DNA of 64,000 bases, taken from positions 248,001 through 312,000 of the forward strand of contig NW_026516706.1 of the NCBI RefSeq assembly GCF_025766255.1. The letters run 5' to 3'. A program made the position numbers and the translations under genes. This document shows positions 25,623 through 36,660 of this stretch, one piece after another. A model generated the notes under the pieces. The model did no database searches. It saw only the letters and a program-made list of their open reading frames with translations, and was not told the DNA's origin. The number at the start of each line of letters is the position of its first letter. The stretch's first letter is position 1. This DNA comes from Zychaea mexicana (taxonomy: Eukaryota; Mucoromycota; Mucoromycetes; Mucorales; Lichtheimiaceae).

Positions 25623-27200
25623 ATGCTCAGGAACCCGAACCGCCATAACATCTCACCCAGCAACCATGGTGGATTGCTGTTGTACGATCGAGCACGCAAC
25701 GATGTGTTTCAGACGCTCAGTGATGAGCAAGTGAAACACGTCCGTTCCCTGTTTACACAACAACAACAACAAGACGAGCGATCCGTAGCTCTGCGGCACC
25801 CTTCCATCACAACTATGATGCTGCTTCAATGCCAAGTGAGCTTGATCCAAGCCATCACCTCGCTGCCTCCCAAACGGAAGCCTACCACAGACTTTGTCAA
25901 GCTTACAGTGTCTTCTGGTCAGCAAGTGCTCCGATGGTCCATGATATGTGGTTTGTTTGTGCTTGATAATGTGGGCCGCGCTCTTGGTGTCGAAAAAGAA
26001 ATGGTTTCGTTGAATGACGATTCTACTGTCTTTGCTGACGATCACATGAATGATAATGATGGTGATCATTATCATCATCACGGCAAGCAACAGGAACAAC
26101 AACAACAACAGCAGCAGCAGCAGCAGCAGCGACTGCAGATCGAGGACCGTCCCTTATCCGCTACTCTTACTACCTCCTCCTACCATCGTTCCGGTAGTAG
26201 TAGTGTCAGTATTGATGATGCTCCATCATCAGCATCCTCTTTGCCATCACCTCTTCCTGCCTTGACCTCTTCAACTACTTCCGTTTCGCATGCTTCTTCC
26301 GTTAGCTCGTCTTCAGCATCACCTGCTCCACCGAATCAACAGCAACAAGAGCTCACATTACCTACAGCAACGGTAACAGTAGCATCATTGCCGGAACAAG
26401 CAGCAGAGACAGTGCCAACAACAGTAGCAGTAGCATCAGTGTCAGTGCCAGCACCAACTACAACGCCAACAGCAGTAGCAGTAGCACCACCATCAGAACA
26501 AGCACCAGCACCAGCACCAATAACAACGCCAGCAACAGTAGCAGTAGCACCAGTGCCAGCGCCAATAGCAGCGCCAACCGCAGTAGCAGTGGCACCACCG
26601 TCAGAACAAGCACCAGTGTCTGCGCCAGCACCAGCACCAGCACCAGCACCAGCATCATCCTCTCCAGTAGTGCCTACAACGGCAGCGATGGCGATGGTTA
26701 CACAGCCCGAACCGCGTCAAAGCAATAGCACTCCGCTCTCTCCACCTCCCCGTCGATCATCTCCAGCGCCGGGGTTTAGGGGGAGCCGGTTGCCCTTCCT
26801 TTCCCGCAATAGTCGCAATCGCACAACTTCGTTGCCACTGAGTGCATCTGCATCGCTACGCGAGCACGGCCGTCCATTGTCCACGGGCATGAATCTTCCC
26901 AGCGATAATACACTGTCACACCCAAATCGTAGTCTGAGACGAAGCAGGGCCGTACGCGATCTGATGCACGGCTTCAGAGCCACCAGCACTGCACCACCTT
27001 CTCCCACAGCAACCACCATGGTGCGTCCAAGGTCCACTTCATCGGCTGACGACGTTCAGCAAGTGCATTACCATCATCATCAGCATTATCACCAGGATAA
27101 CACCGCGTCCTCTTCTGTTGCTGCTGCTGTTGCGTCGCCAGCAACAACCTCGAGCAGGCATTCATCCAGAATGCGCGTCACGCTTCCTTGGAGATCATAA
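25623..27200 (+). CDS. Low-complexity Pro/Ala/Ser/Thr-rich protein (525 aa, single exon)
   Basis: One uninterrupted frame of 525 codons, unusual here where most genes are split. The first 120 residues look globular: ARNDVFQTLSDEQVKHVRSL, a Gln tract, then VLRWSMICGLFVLDNVGRAL. The rest is low complexity: His/Asp-rich, a polyQ run at about 26095-26130, Ser-rich, then a long Ala-Pro-Val-Thr tract made of imperfect short repeats (AVAPPSEQAP, APAPAPAPAPAS) and an Arg/Ser-rich tail. No family recognised; the N-terminal part is the piece to search. The leader and TATA box support expression. Confidence 0.65.
   Translation: MLRNPNRHNISPSNHGGLLLYDRARNDVFQTLSDEQVKHVRSLFTQQQQQDERSVALRHPSITTMMLLQCQVSLIQAITSLPPKRKPTTDFVKLTVSSGQQVLRWSMICGLFVLDNVGRALGVEKEMVSLNDDSTVFADDHMNDNDGDHYHHHGKQQEQQQQQQQQQQQRLQIEDRPLSATLTTSSYHRSGSSSVSIDDAPSSASSLPSPLPALTSSTTSVSHASSVSSSSASPAPPNQQQQELTLPTATVTVASLPEQAAETVPTTVAVASVSVPAPTTTPTAVAVAPPSEQAPAPAPITTPATVAVAPVPAPIAAPTAVAVAPPSEQAPVSAPAPAPAPAPASSSPVVPTTAAMAMVTQPEPRQSNSTPLSPPPRRSSPAPGFRGSRLPFLSRNSRNRTTSLPLSASASLREHGRPLSTGMNLPSDNTLSHPNRSLRRSRAVRDLMHGFRATSTAPPSPTATTMVRPRSTSSADDVQQVHYHHHQHYHQDNTASSSVAAAVASPATTSSRHSSRMRVTLPWRS
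26380..26665 (+). repeat. Imperfect coding repeats (Ala-Pro-Val units)
   Basis: Tandem degenerate repeats, mainly GCA/CCA/GTA codons, inside the 525-aa frame. Units such as AVAPPSEQAP recur at least twice, suggesting expansion by slippage or unequal crossing-over. Confidence 0.8.
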
Positions 27201-27516
27201 GGAAATCACAGCTCCAACACCATACCCAAAAATGTTGTAAATCACCCTCCTTGTATGACTTAGTGAACGGGGTGAGGATAGCACAATTGCACAAAAGCTC
27301 CACTTTTGTACTCGCTTGCAAAAAAGAAAAAAATTAGGTTTTTGTTAAGGAGCACAATCGTTTTGCCCTTTCTCTCTCTCTCTCTCTCTCTTCCTCTTTC
27401 TCTTTTCTCTCCTCTTCCTTCTTCCCTCTTTCCCATTCCGCCACTCCATCTTTCATACACAGCAAATAACAAAACAAAATTCATTACGCTTATATTCTTG
27501 CTATAATAAAATAATA
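27201..27516. other. Intergenic with CT microsatellite
   Basis: 3' flank of the low-complexity gene and 5' leader of the NTF2-like gene. Contains a (TC)n run at 27371-27390 and pyrimidine tract to about 27455. Confidence 0.6.
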
Positions 27517-28895
27517 ATGGACGCTACATGGTCAACGTACAAAACTAAGCCTGCAACGACAGCGTTGTATACCGACGACGCCACTGTGATATATGTCCCC
27601 TCTGGTGCTGGAGCGAGAGGCAGCGCGCAAATTCGTCGGTTCTATCTGCAGCCGGACTTCAAAGCAACGACCGTGCACGAACAAGTGCATCACACAGTCA
27701 AACAAGGCAGCAAGCTTATCGAAGAAGCCGACTGGACCGTCACCTTTGGTGACGGCACTGAATGTGCCTGGCTTGTCCCGACCCTTGACGAGGGTGTGCT
27801 GGTAAAGTAGTAGCAGCAGCAATAGAAAGCTCATTCTAGCGTGTGACACGTGGCTTAATTACATTGTGTAACCGATCGATGTTGTGTATATTAGTCCAAC
27901 TGTACGGTGAAGGTGCCAGTGGTAAAGATAGATTCCCTCTCCTTATAATTATCATTGTTATTACTACCTGCATATGTATCACCACAGCTACATATCATGC
28001 ACTAATTATCCGTGACAAATGACGACGAGTGCTGATTTATGGGCCTCTTTTATCTTTTAGGTCATCTCGGCTACATTTGAAGGCGACTTGATCTCTGTAC
28101 TGCGCGTACTGTGGGACCAGGCCTCAGTCTTGAAGCAGTTGCGGGTGATTACCGATCGTCAAAAATGGCCGGTGCGGGGTGGCGAGGAGGTTGATGCGTT
28201 GAGGAACCCCTCGCTCGTCCAGCTCAATCCATTTGCTCCTAACGATGCGCTTGCTTCTCCTACGCCAGCACCCACAAGTAAAAAGACACTCGCCATTGAC
28301 GGTAGGTTATTATTATTACCCAAATCCGTTACTCTTGCATGCTGCATATCATTTCCTTGTTTATTTATCCTTCTCCTTAATTGTCCTGGCAATGTGTGCT
28401 GCTTGCTATACTAGCCCCTGGTCGCATCTTTGGGCCTATCCGACCTGAAGATCAAGTGAGCCACTCAGTCCGTCGTAATTTGCATGAACCAGCTCGAAAC
28501 ATTTTCGCATACGAACCACCTGCCCCGAAACCTCTCGTTGCCCATAACCCCAGCAGGTTAGATTCATCGTTCAGCTTTGGCCACGCCGAATCAACAGGTA
28601 ACAACAACAACAACAACAACAATCCTGCAAGTCGACGGGCTTCCCCCAAGGAAACCCAAAACCTGTTAAGTCACCAAGAAATGGATGGCCTCACACAGCA
28701 AACAGCCGGTATGACCTTGTCTAATTCTGCATCCAACCGTCAACAACAACGACCAAGGTAAAGTTGTTAAAAGTTGGACATCTGTGTATACGTGTATGAA
28801 TCCACATTTAAACATTGACTCGTTATCATGTGACCACATGTCATTATACCCCTTATTCTTTTCAACTACATAGAAACATCCTAGCCCATGAATAA
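27517..28895 (+). CDS. NTF2/SnoaL-like domain protein (4 exons, 296 aa)
   Basis: Exons: 27517-27801, 28061-28301, 28415-28757, 28874-28895 (297 codons). The N-terminal 120 residues look like an NTF2-like cone: TALYTDDATVIYVPSGAGAR, QIRRFYLQPDF, a strand-rich middle, then ISATFEGDLISVLRVLWDQA. The rest is disordered and Asn/Pro/Ser-rich, including an Asn run, and the tiny last exon gives the ending NILAHE. NTF2-like folds serve as enzymes or binding modules, so no reaction can be named. The motif FGPIRPEDQVSHSVRRNLHE suggests a conserved short-motif tail. Its last exon lies about 190 nt from the converging Dsc2-like gene. Confidence 0.8.
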
Positions 28896-29085
28896 GCATC
28901 ATCCATCCAGCAACCTCCTTATTTTATTCACTTTATATGTTTATAAACTCATCCCGATATATATATTTATCATTTTACAACGGATATATGACCGGCTGGT
29001 GTGTAGGTTATGCTAAATCTCTTTTAAACGGGTGCCGTAGAGAAAGGAGGAATGGACATTATTGTCGTTGTTGGAGTTGTTGCTA

Positions 29086-30180
29086 CTATGATTGTTGTGA
29101 TGAAGTGGTCAATAAGATCTCGGCAGCTTGGTTCATGTCGTTGCGTGCTGCAACTAGTGCACTCGTCACCGCGTCGCGTGAGTGGTCAGGAAACATGCTG
29201 GCAACTGCATTTACATTATCTTCAGATACGACCGGCTATCATATAATAAATATCCCGATATTATTAAGCTTATATACAACCCTCGCTTCCTTTGCAAAAT
29301 AAGATCCCAACCTGTTGTTGCTGCTGCTGCCGCTGCTGACCAGGGCGGCGCTGATGACGCGGAGAAACGGGAACACTCGGGGTCGCAGTGGGTGGTGGTC
29401 TTTTTGGGAACATCCACTGAGGAAAGCGCCACCGTTGAATATCCGCCACGTTTGTGTGGTACATCATACCAGCAACCAATCCACACAAACTTGGAGCGAT
29501 CGTTGTAGGCGAAAGCAGCAGTTGAAGCGCCGCCATGTACACATACATCTTGTCAGTCAACACTACACCTGCTGCCACAGGGAAGCGTGAAGTGACAGGC
29601 ACGATATGATGGTATTGATATAGCATGGCAAACACCAACGCGTGAGGTCCGCTATACGACTTGAATCCAACTTGAAATATGAGTGAAGTCATCATCGAGA
29701 AAAAGAGATATGCCTGTTATGTCAATGGATAAACAATAAGTTAAAGTGGATTTTTAAGCCTGTTTCATCATGATTGGGATCACATACAGCATATTTCGGG
29801 CTGCCATAAAAACGCTCAATGACTCGCATTCGGTAAATTAGAAAGGTACCAACAACACCTGGACCAAGTGCTGGAAATGCCAATACAGAACTTAGCCCTC
29901 GCCATAGCTATCAGATAGTAGTAGAAATCTTTCTTTTAGTTTTCACGTTTTCCTATTGAAAAAAGGCTTCCATTGAGTACAAAGACATACAGGATAACGT
30001 AGTGCTGGTGAAGAGCGACCATGAAGCAATGTTACTGCAAGCGAGCAGCCGCTTATAATCTGAACCAGGAATTTTGTCACCGGGGCATTGCGAAAGCCTT
30101 GACACGGTTAATTCATTCATCAATGACAATGTGTTTTATATCTAAAGCTTCTTTTTACCTGATGGACCTGAGCTGTCCAT
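29086..30180 (-). CDS. UBAC2/Dsc2-like rhomboid pseudoprotease with UBA domain (5 exons, 266 aa)
   Basis: Exons on the minus strand: 30180-30159, 30097-29991, 29907-29788, 29713-29312, 29235-29086 (267 codons). Several membrane segments are followed by RVIERFYGSPKYA, LFFSMMTSLIFQVGF and GPHALVFAMLYQYHHIVP, typical of the Dsc2/UBAC2 family of rhomboid-like ER/Golgi proteins. A Pro/Gln-rich linker then leads to a C-terminal UBA/CUE-like domain, NAVASMFPDHSRDAVTSAL to AAEILL. In fission yeast Dsc2 is part of the Dsc E3 ligase that processes SREBP; in animals UBAC2 acts in ERAD. Which role applies here is inference. No rhomboid catalytic Ser/His pair is apparent, fitting a pseudoprotease. Confidence 0.85.
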
Positions 30181-31038
30181 AGTGTCACTTTTCGTTGTAA
30201 TTGGCAAAAGGTAGAAAAGAGCCCTCTGCTGCATACATAACTCTGGGAAATCAATTTTCTGAGGAGAAAGGCGGGATCTGATTGGATGTCAATGAAACAC
30301 GTACTTGTACACTTAAGGACAGCTTTCCATACTTAGGTCTCTTATAGCGCGAGTCAACGACCATCACTACTACACCAGTGACAATGGGGGATACTATTAT
30401 GTGGCGGTGTAATGGCTAGTATGTAGTCGTGCTATAAAACCATGTGTGTAAAAATGGATACCCCTTTTAGCTGCTATATATTGTAAGCCTTTATCTTCGT
30501 ATAGTTTATTCTAAAACAATCAGTCGCTTTCGAATAGAGCCACTAGGTGCGAAAGCGAGTATCGCTATGTAGTATCAGAGCTACGAGTTGTATTAAATAA
30601 GAAATGGAATAATGAAGGTGGTGTTCTGTCCGCTGCATTGCTTACAAGTATTACAAACACATACGCAGTATATATGCTACTTAAAGCGTTTACTCGAACA
30701 ATCAACATCAGACGTATCTAATTTTTAGTGTGAATGAGATACAGCTGTAGTAGTCAGTGGAATGGACTCATCTTCTTCAGTAAGCGAACTATCTCTGATA
30801 ATTACGCGATTCTTGATGACTATTTGTCAAAAAAGATTATTTCTCTTAGCAGTACGATAAGCTTTTCAAAACTATTAGTTAATATCCTGAATAGAACATC
30901 CTACATAGCGAATGCACACATGACGTATGGACGTCGGTCTTTTCTTGAGGTGACAATGTTACAATGTTGAGCACCCCGCCAATTTTCCTGCAGTTTCACG
31001 TTGCTGCACAGATATAGCCTTTCTACTTGAACCAAAAG
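30181..31038. other. Intergenic between divergent Dsc2-like and VPS29 genes
   Basis: Shared promoter region of two divergent genes. No coding sequence that I can support. Confidence 0.5.
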
Positions 31039-32004
31039 ATGGTGGTATGAATTTGTTAAAAAGATTGAAAAGTGCCGTGCTTTATAGAACTCTTTTTTAG
31101 CTGTATTAACGCTCGTGCTGTTATAAAAAATATATAATAGTTAGTACTAGTTATTGGTGATCTCCATATTCCTCATCGCGTGCACGATTTGCCTTCCAAG
31201 TTCAAAAAGCTTCTGGTACTTTTGAATCATAACGCAGTGTTGTGTATCCATTAGAGAGCAAAGAAAAACTTACAAAAGAAAGAAAAACAGGTTCCCGGTA
31301 AAATCCAACAAATTATTTGTACAGGCAACATTTGTGACAAGGAAACCTATGATTACTTCAGAACCATTGCAGGTGACATCATCGTTGTAAAGGGTGATTT
31401 CGACGAGGTAAGTTAGTAGAGGAAAATAGCGCATTGTTGGAATTCCACAAGATAAAAGTAAGAGGTGTTTTTTCTCCTTCAAACTCACAATATGGATGTG
31501 TCGTTATGTGTATATAGAATCCAAACTTTCCACAAAGCAAAGTAGTAACGCATGGAAATATTCGTGTGGGCGTACTACATGGACACCAAGTAATTCCTTG
31601 GGGTGATCAAGAGTCGCTGGATATCATTGCACGACAGATGGAGGTGGATGTTTTGTTGACGGGCCATACCCATCGTTTCGACGCGTTTGAAAGCAATAAC
31701 AAGTTCTTTATCAACCCTGGCAGTGCCACCGGTGCTTATTCATCGATTCCTGATTCAGCGTATGTTGTGTGACTCTTTTACACTTTGGATGGAACAGAGT
31801 TCAAGAAAAAGAGGCTCGAGCGTCAATATTATCTTTTAACTAACCCGCAAATATCTTTTGTTGTAAAGTGAACCTATACCCTCGTTCGTACTGATGGACA
31901 TTCAAGCCAGTGTGGTGGTTACTTATGTATACAAATTGGTAGATGGTGAAGTCAAGGTGGAGAAACTTGAGTTTCGAAAAGGAGAATCTAGCAAAGTCTT
32001 GTAA
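31039..32004 (+). CDS. VPS29: Retromer subunit VPS29 (5 exons, 190 aa)
   Basis: VPS29 is the phosphoesterase-fold subunit of retromer, which with VPS35 and VPS26 recycles cargo from endosomes. Exons: 31039-31041, 31141-31215, 31291-31407, 31518-31759, 31869-32004 (191 codons). Visible metallophosphoesterase-like blocks: [70 protein letters not shown] and [12 protein letters not shown]. The protein is close to the family length (182 aa in human). The first exon in this model is the ATG alone: no ATG precedes LVLVIGD in the same exon, and the ATG at 31039 directly before a GT is the nearest that keeps frame. Confidence 0.95.
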
Positions 32005-32473
32005 TTTTATTTCTTATCTTTGATAAACTTGCTGTTTATACGTACATCATACATATCATCTGTCGTATTTACCACTTTCAACCGGTTTACATTGCGTGTA
32101 CAGCTGGATGGTGTTGCTGTAAAAGTTTGTGAGCTAACAATTTGTACAATTGACTGGATCATCATTGATTAGACGCAAGATAAGGGGTATTGTTGGCCAT
32201 GAATTCAGGGATTGGATGGCTATTTTACTATATCTTTTCTTTTGTTATGGGTAATGTAGGAAACAGACTACTGCGCATGTCCATCCAGAAGCATCTTGAA
32301 AGTTTATTCAAGTGTCCCATAACGGATGAGGGGAGAAAGTTACATGCCACACACATATTTGTAATGTAACAGAGAGTTGTTTTGTGATATTATTCATTTC
32401 TAAAGAGCCAAGCATTTCACTTGCTTCGATAGGAAAGGTTACTCTTCTCTTTTTATGCGGTAGCTGCAGAAAC
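32005..32473. other. Intergenic 3' of VPS29
   Basis: AT-rich; no gene seen. Confidence 0.5.
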
Positions 32474-34179
32474 ATGATAAACGATACTATCGATACGCTT
32501 TCGACCTTACCCCTCGAGACTCAGGAAGAGCTTTTCCAACACTTGGCATTACGGGAATGTTAGTAATTGGCGGGTGTGTAGAACGTGGCGGTCCCCGATT
32601 TTGAACTGACAGTCATTGAGGAGATGCTTATCTGCAAACGACCTTCGTGCTATAGTGCCAGTTTCGCTTCCGTATACAGTACTGGTTTTATCAGTGTGGG
32701 AACGATCAAGCGATTTTGCAGTAATCCGAGTGACGAGCTTTGCGAGTCAGAAATATCATGCAACTAGTCAGAGTGAATATGAATCTGTTAGATCGGATCA
32801 AAAGAGATGTGATGTCTTTGCTGTAGAGCATGCATGAAAAGGATAGCGGGAGAACTAGTGCTCATTTGCAAAACTGCCCCTACTTTTACCTTTTTTACTA
32901 TCTACTAGTGGATCTTTCAGTGCAGGTCTTTACAGAGACATAGCTCGCAACTTTGGTTAACGGTTGCAATAATACATTGAAAAAGATCCTTCGCACCGGA
33001 TACCAACAATATCAGTTCGGTATCTTGCTATGATACTGCCCAATTGACCAGACTGTATTATCAAGGATAGGTGCATAGTCGCGGTTAAACGACTGGATGA
33101 AAGATTTCGACCATGTTGCTTTCAGTGACATGTCACTCGAACATTACAACCTTGCCGAGTTTGACACATTCGATCTAAGAGCATTCCTGGCGTCGGTACC
33201 TCGCCCGCGTCGCTTGTCACCATATTTCAATCGTTTACAACTACATGGCTCAATGCTACCTAAGAATTTCTACATGAGCATTGTTCTGAGCTGACGACCC
33301 TCGTTCTTTATCAACACGACGACCTGCATCATCACTATCGCGATGAGCAGCAACGAGGAAAAGGCAGCGCTGTCAACAGCACTCCGACAACAAAGTTGCC
33401 AGGGGACCATGCTAGCAACAACGGAATGTCAGCACTATTATCACATCAAGAACAACCAGGGCAATAACTAAGATCACAAAATCTAGTACTTCACGAAGAG
33501 AATTACGCTGCCTTTTCTTGTAGCATATGTGAGTCACTGGTCGAGCGATTCTATAAGCAACTCGCATCGCTTGACCATGCAGGCACAGGCACCGTAAACG
33601 ATGTGGTGCTTACACGCCTCGCTTATTCTACACTATCATCAATAGATTACTCAATGCCGAAACAATCCTGGATGTGACCAATGGCCAGCTCGTCTGTTGT
33701 ACGTTTGCTATTTCAACGGGTGAGCACCCCATTCTCACCAATGTCGAATTGCGTCAAATCGATGACCTGGATGATACTGTGCTCACATCATCGATAGCTT
33801 CCATGCATCATTTACAAGAACTGGTGCTCGCTCACTGCTACTACAAAATAAAAGAAGAGTGCATGATTAATTTATAAAACAAAGACGCCAGAAGAACGAC
33901 GACCGTAGTAGTGGGTCGTCGTTGCGATCATTGACTCTTAAGGACACAACCGGGAAAAACCATCACCTCACGCGTTTTGTCATCATGGTCGACCAATTAG
34001 AAAATCTACGAGAATTGATGCTCAAGGTGGGGCTCAGTGCAGCGGAACAATTTCTCGCTGTTGGTTACAATATCAATCCAAATAAGAGTTGCTCAGAAGA
34101 CTTGATGGCTCTTTTGATTACAAATGCTATTCATACTGTCTGTTTGCTTCAAAGCATTAATGCAGGAGTCCATACATGA
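32474..34179 (+). pseudogene. Decayed F-box / leucine-rich-repeat gene (relic 2)
   Basis: Opens MINDTIDTLSTLPLETQEEL, then FQHLALREC meets two adjacent stop codons. The expected RTWRSPILN (post-F-box) is in another frame at about 32590, followed by ANDLRAIVPVSLPY. Later fragments in changing frames have LRR character: LAEFDTFDLRAFLASVPRPR (to 33294), LTTLVLYQHDDLHHHY, VELRQIDDLDD with LQELVLAHCYYK (to 33877), and SLRSLTLKDTTG with LENLRELMLKVG (to 34179). Stops and frame changes about every 200-300 nt without usable splice sites indicate a pseudogene. It resembles relic 1 in type, but I see no close sequence identity. Confidence 0.65.
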
Positions 34180-35218
34180 CGATATACGATAATGATACCA
34201 AGCTATGATGATAACAGTACCGTAGTACTACGAGGAAGGGGGCTTGAAGAGCAGCAGCGGCAAGGTCGACAGTGGCGACAGCATCATCGATTTCATCAAT
34301 ACCAAAGCCGTTCTCTAGCAAACGATTATTTGTACTACGAGATTAGCCATGTAGAATACAGAAAAGTCAGAGTCTCGCCTCGGACCAACTACAAATGCTG
34401 TGTATTGTCCTTTGGTAATTCCCGGATTTCATAAAGAGCATATGAAAATCGGGTACGTACGATACGGTATTTGCTTTAAAATAAATAAACATCTTCATTT
34501 AATGCTCCAAGAGTGGCCTATCCTATTGTTCCGATGACAAGAGCCCTATTACTGCTCACGCATTCACTCTGTGCGCGAGCGTTAGTTACCTAGTACTGCA
34601 CCAGAATCTTGTATGCAGAAGCAGGAATCCCTGTCCATAACACCATGAAATAAATCCCACAGTCTGCGTTTACCATCCATGCATTATAATCTTATGTGAT
34701 CAAGTAGGAGGAAAGTTACAGGGGCAACAAAATTAAATATGAGCGATGTGAGCTAAGAGCAATAGTGATTCAAGCTACTCTGCTAGCTTCATTACAACTA
34801 GCCCGAGTTTAGAGGGCCACATACTGTATAGCGACGAAAGATAGCAAAGGAAGATGATAAGTAATCCAACATCTGAACTCGTATTTTTCCTTAAATTGGT
34901 AATGAGTAGCTAGTGTCAAGGTCTTGCTGTTGCTGTTTTTGTGCTTTCAAATATGTCAAGAGTAACCAGGTACGCATATGCAATAGCTGGAAGCGCAGCA
35001 TCTCTCGAGAGGCAAGAAAAAAGAACAAGGACAGAACGCGGGCTTCGAATCCCGTGACTGATGAGGCACCAGCCAATCAGCGGTGAGAACTTATTGAAGC
35101 GCAGGCAATTGGGGTGACGTTGTATAGAACCCTGGCAACGAAGAGGGAAATTTTTTAGCTACCTACCCAGGCCTCGAACTTCACTCGAACCTCTCCCCTT
35201 TCCGCATAGCATACAAAA
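34180..35218. other. Intergenic before ATP synthase subunit f
   Basis: Nothing coding that I can support. A TTCGAATC-containing hairpin near 35040 looks superficially like a tRNA T-arm but is not one. The last 60 nt are a C/T-rich leader. Confidence 0.5.
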
Positions 35219-35758
35219 ATGAACGCCATGAGCACCGTTTTCCGCCGTGCCTACAGCACCAAGTCTCTCATCCCCCCTAACGTTGCTGCCGCCACCAAGG
35301 TCTCTGGCTCTGGCAAGGATGCCCAGATTGGTCAGCTTGTCAACTTTTACAAGGTTAGTTTTTTTTTCTCTCTTTTTTGTATAATTCGAATATTATTATT
35401 TTTTCGAGTTTTTATTTATTTATTTGAATCTAAACGCGTATTTTTATTATAATTGCAATTAGCAATTGCCCAAGGGTGCTGCTGAGGCTCCCAAGCCCTC
35501 TGGTCTTTTCGGTCGCTACAAGGCCAAGTACATTGATGGTGACAACGCTTCGGTTGTCCCCTTGCTTCACCTTTTGTTCGGTGTCTTCGTCGCTGGTTAC
35601 AGCATCGACTACCACTTCCACTTGAGTACGTTTTTCTACTATCTTACGGAATAACACTATCAAAATTGTTGAAACGAGAACGAGATTTTCTAATTACGTA
35701 TATTTCTATACTTTTGCTACCTTTAATAGAGCACCACAAGAACGTCGAACACCATTAG
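35219..35758 (+). CDS. ATP17: Mitochondrial ATP synthase subunit f (3 exons, 108 aa)
   Basis: Subunit f is a small single-span protein of the Fo part of mitochondrial ATP synthase. Exons: 35219-35353, 35463-35625, 35730-35758 (109 codons). An N-terminal presequence (VFRRAYSTKS, Arg-rich with a likely cleavage region) is followed by IGQLVNFYK/QLPKGAAEAPKPSGL, FGRYKAKYIDGDNASVVPLL and the membrane segment HLLFGVFVAGYSIDYHFHL, ending KHHKNVEHH. This order and the GYSIDY-HL-KHHKN ending match fungal subunit f. Codon use is strongly biased to C-ending codons, as expected for a highly expressed gene. Confidence 0.95.
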
Positions 35759-36660
35759 AGCATTCGATTAACTTGCAGTACAAACGAAAAATAACCAATT
35801 ATGTTATATATAAAAAAACATTCCCAGGCCCGGATAGCTTGCGTATGTTTTTGTATGTTACTTGGGGTTTCCATGTTTCACTGTATTTGAAGGAGGAGGA
35901 GAGAAAGGACGGAAGGCGTTGGATTAGATGATGGCTCATAACAGTGTTGGAAGAGAAAGGATTAGGCCTAATCCTTTGCACATAACCATTACTGCATCGC
36001 TCTAAAAGGAAAAAGAAGGAGGGGGTGGTCGACATGTGGGATAATTGTGCTGTTCGTAAAAAGAGGCAACACATCGTAAGTGGGTACATTTCAAAGCAGC
36101 ATCAGCGGCAGCAAAAGCTACTCGTGCCTTTCATATAATATATAGTCATCCCTAAAAAACGAATTGGATGGTACTCACGGAAGTATACATTCTCTTCTTA
36201 TTTATGAACACTTTAAGGAAACCTGTCAAAAAAATATTTGCCGGTCTTGTCTTACTGTGCCATAGAAAATGAGGTGGCCTAAAAAATAATTAAGACGTTT
36301 AAACGCACATATCATATACATGAGGCCGTTGAAGGGCTCATTTTATTACCTTTCAACAGGTTTATAGAAACATAGTATGGTGCCAGCTGTCTGTCGAGTA
36401 ACATCATTATGTAGTACGTCACATCGTATACAGATAAACTGTTCTCAAAGCTCGGTTTTGCGCAATAGTGAAACCAGAACGCTCGACTGTGTCTTTTGCT
36501 AATACTTTCCCCACAACATGAATAATAGTGAGGAAGCTTATCTATACAATTTAATCCATGCAACAGTCCCCCCGCCCTTCTGTGGTTTGAGCTTAATCCA
36601 GCACATATAAATTTTTAAATACGCGCTAGTCGCGAACTTTGCAACGGAACGAAACACAAA
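35759..36660. other. Intergenic between ATP17 and CBP80 genes
   Basis: 3' flank of ATP17 and promoter region of the cap-binding gene. An 83-codon minus-strand frame at 36312-36563 has no features to support it. Confidence 0.5.

Noticed and set aside
35037..35069. tRNA-like T-arm (CGGG-CTTCGAAT-CCCG)
   Set aside because: The loop has one base too many, and no A-box, anticodon arm or acceptor stem can be found upstream.
35058..35092. Second CTGATGAG hammerhead-like core
   Set aside because: Stem II is only 4 bp and GAAA is missing.
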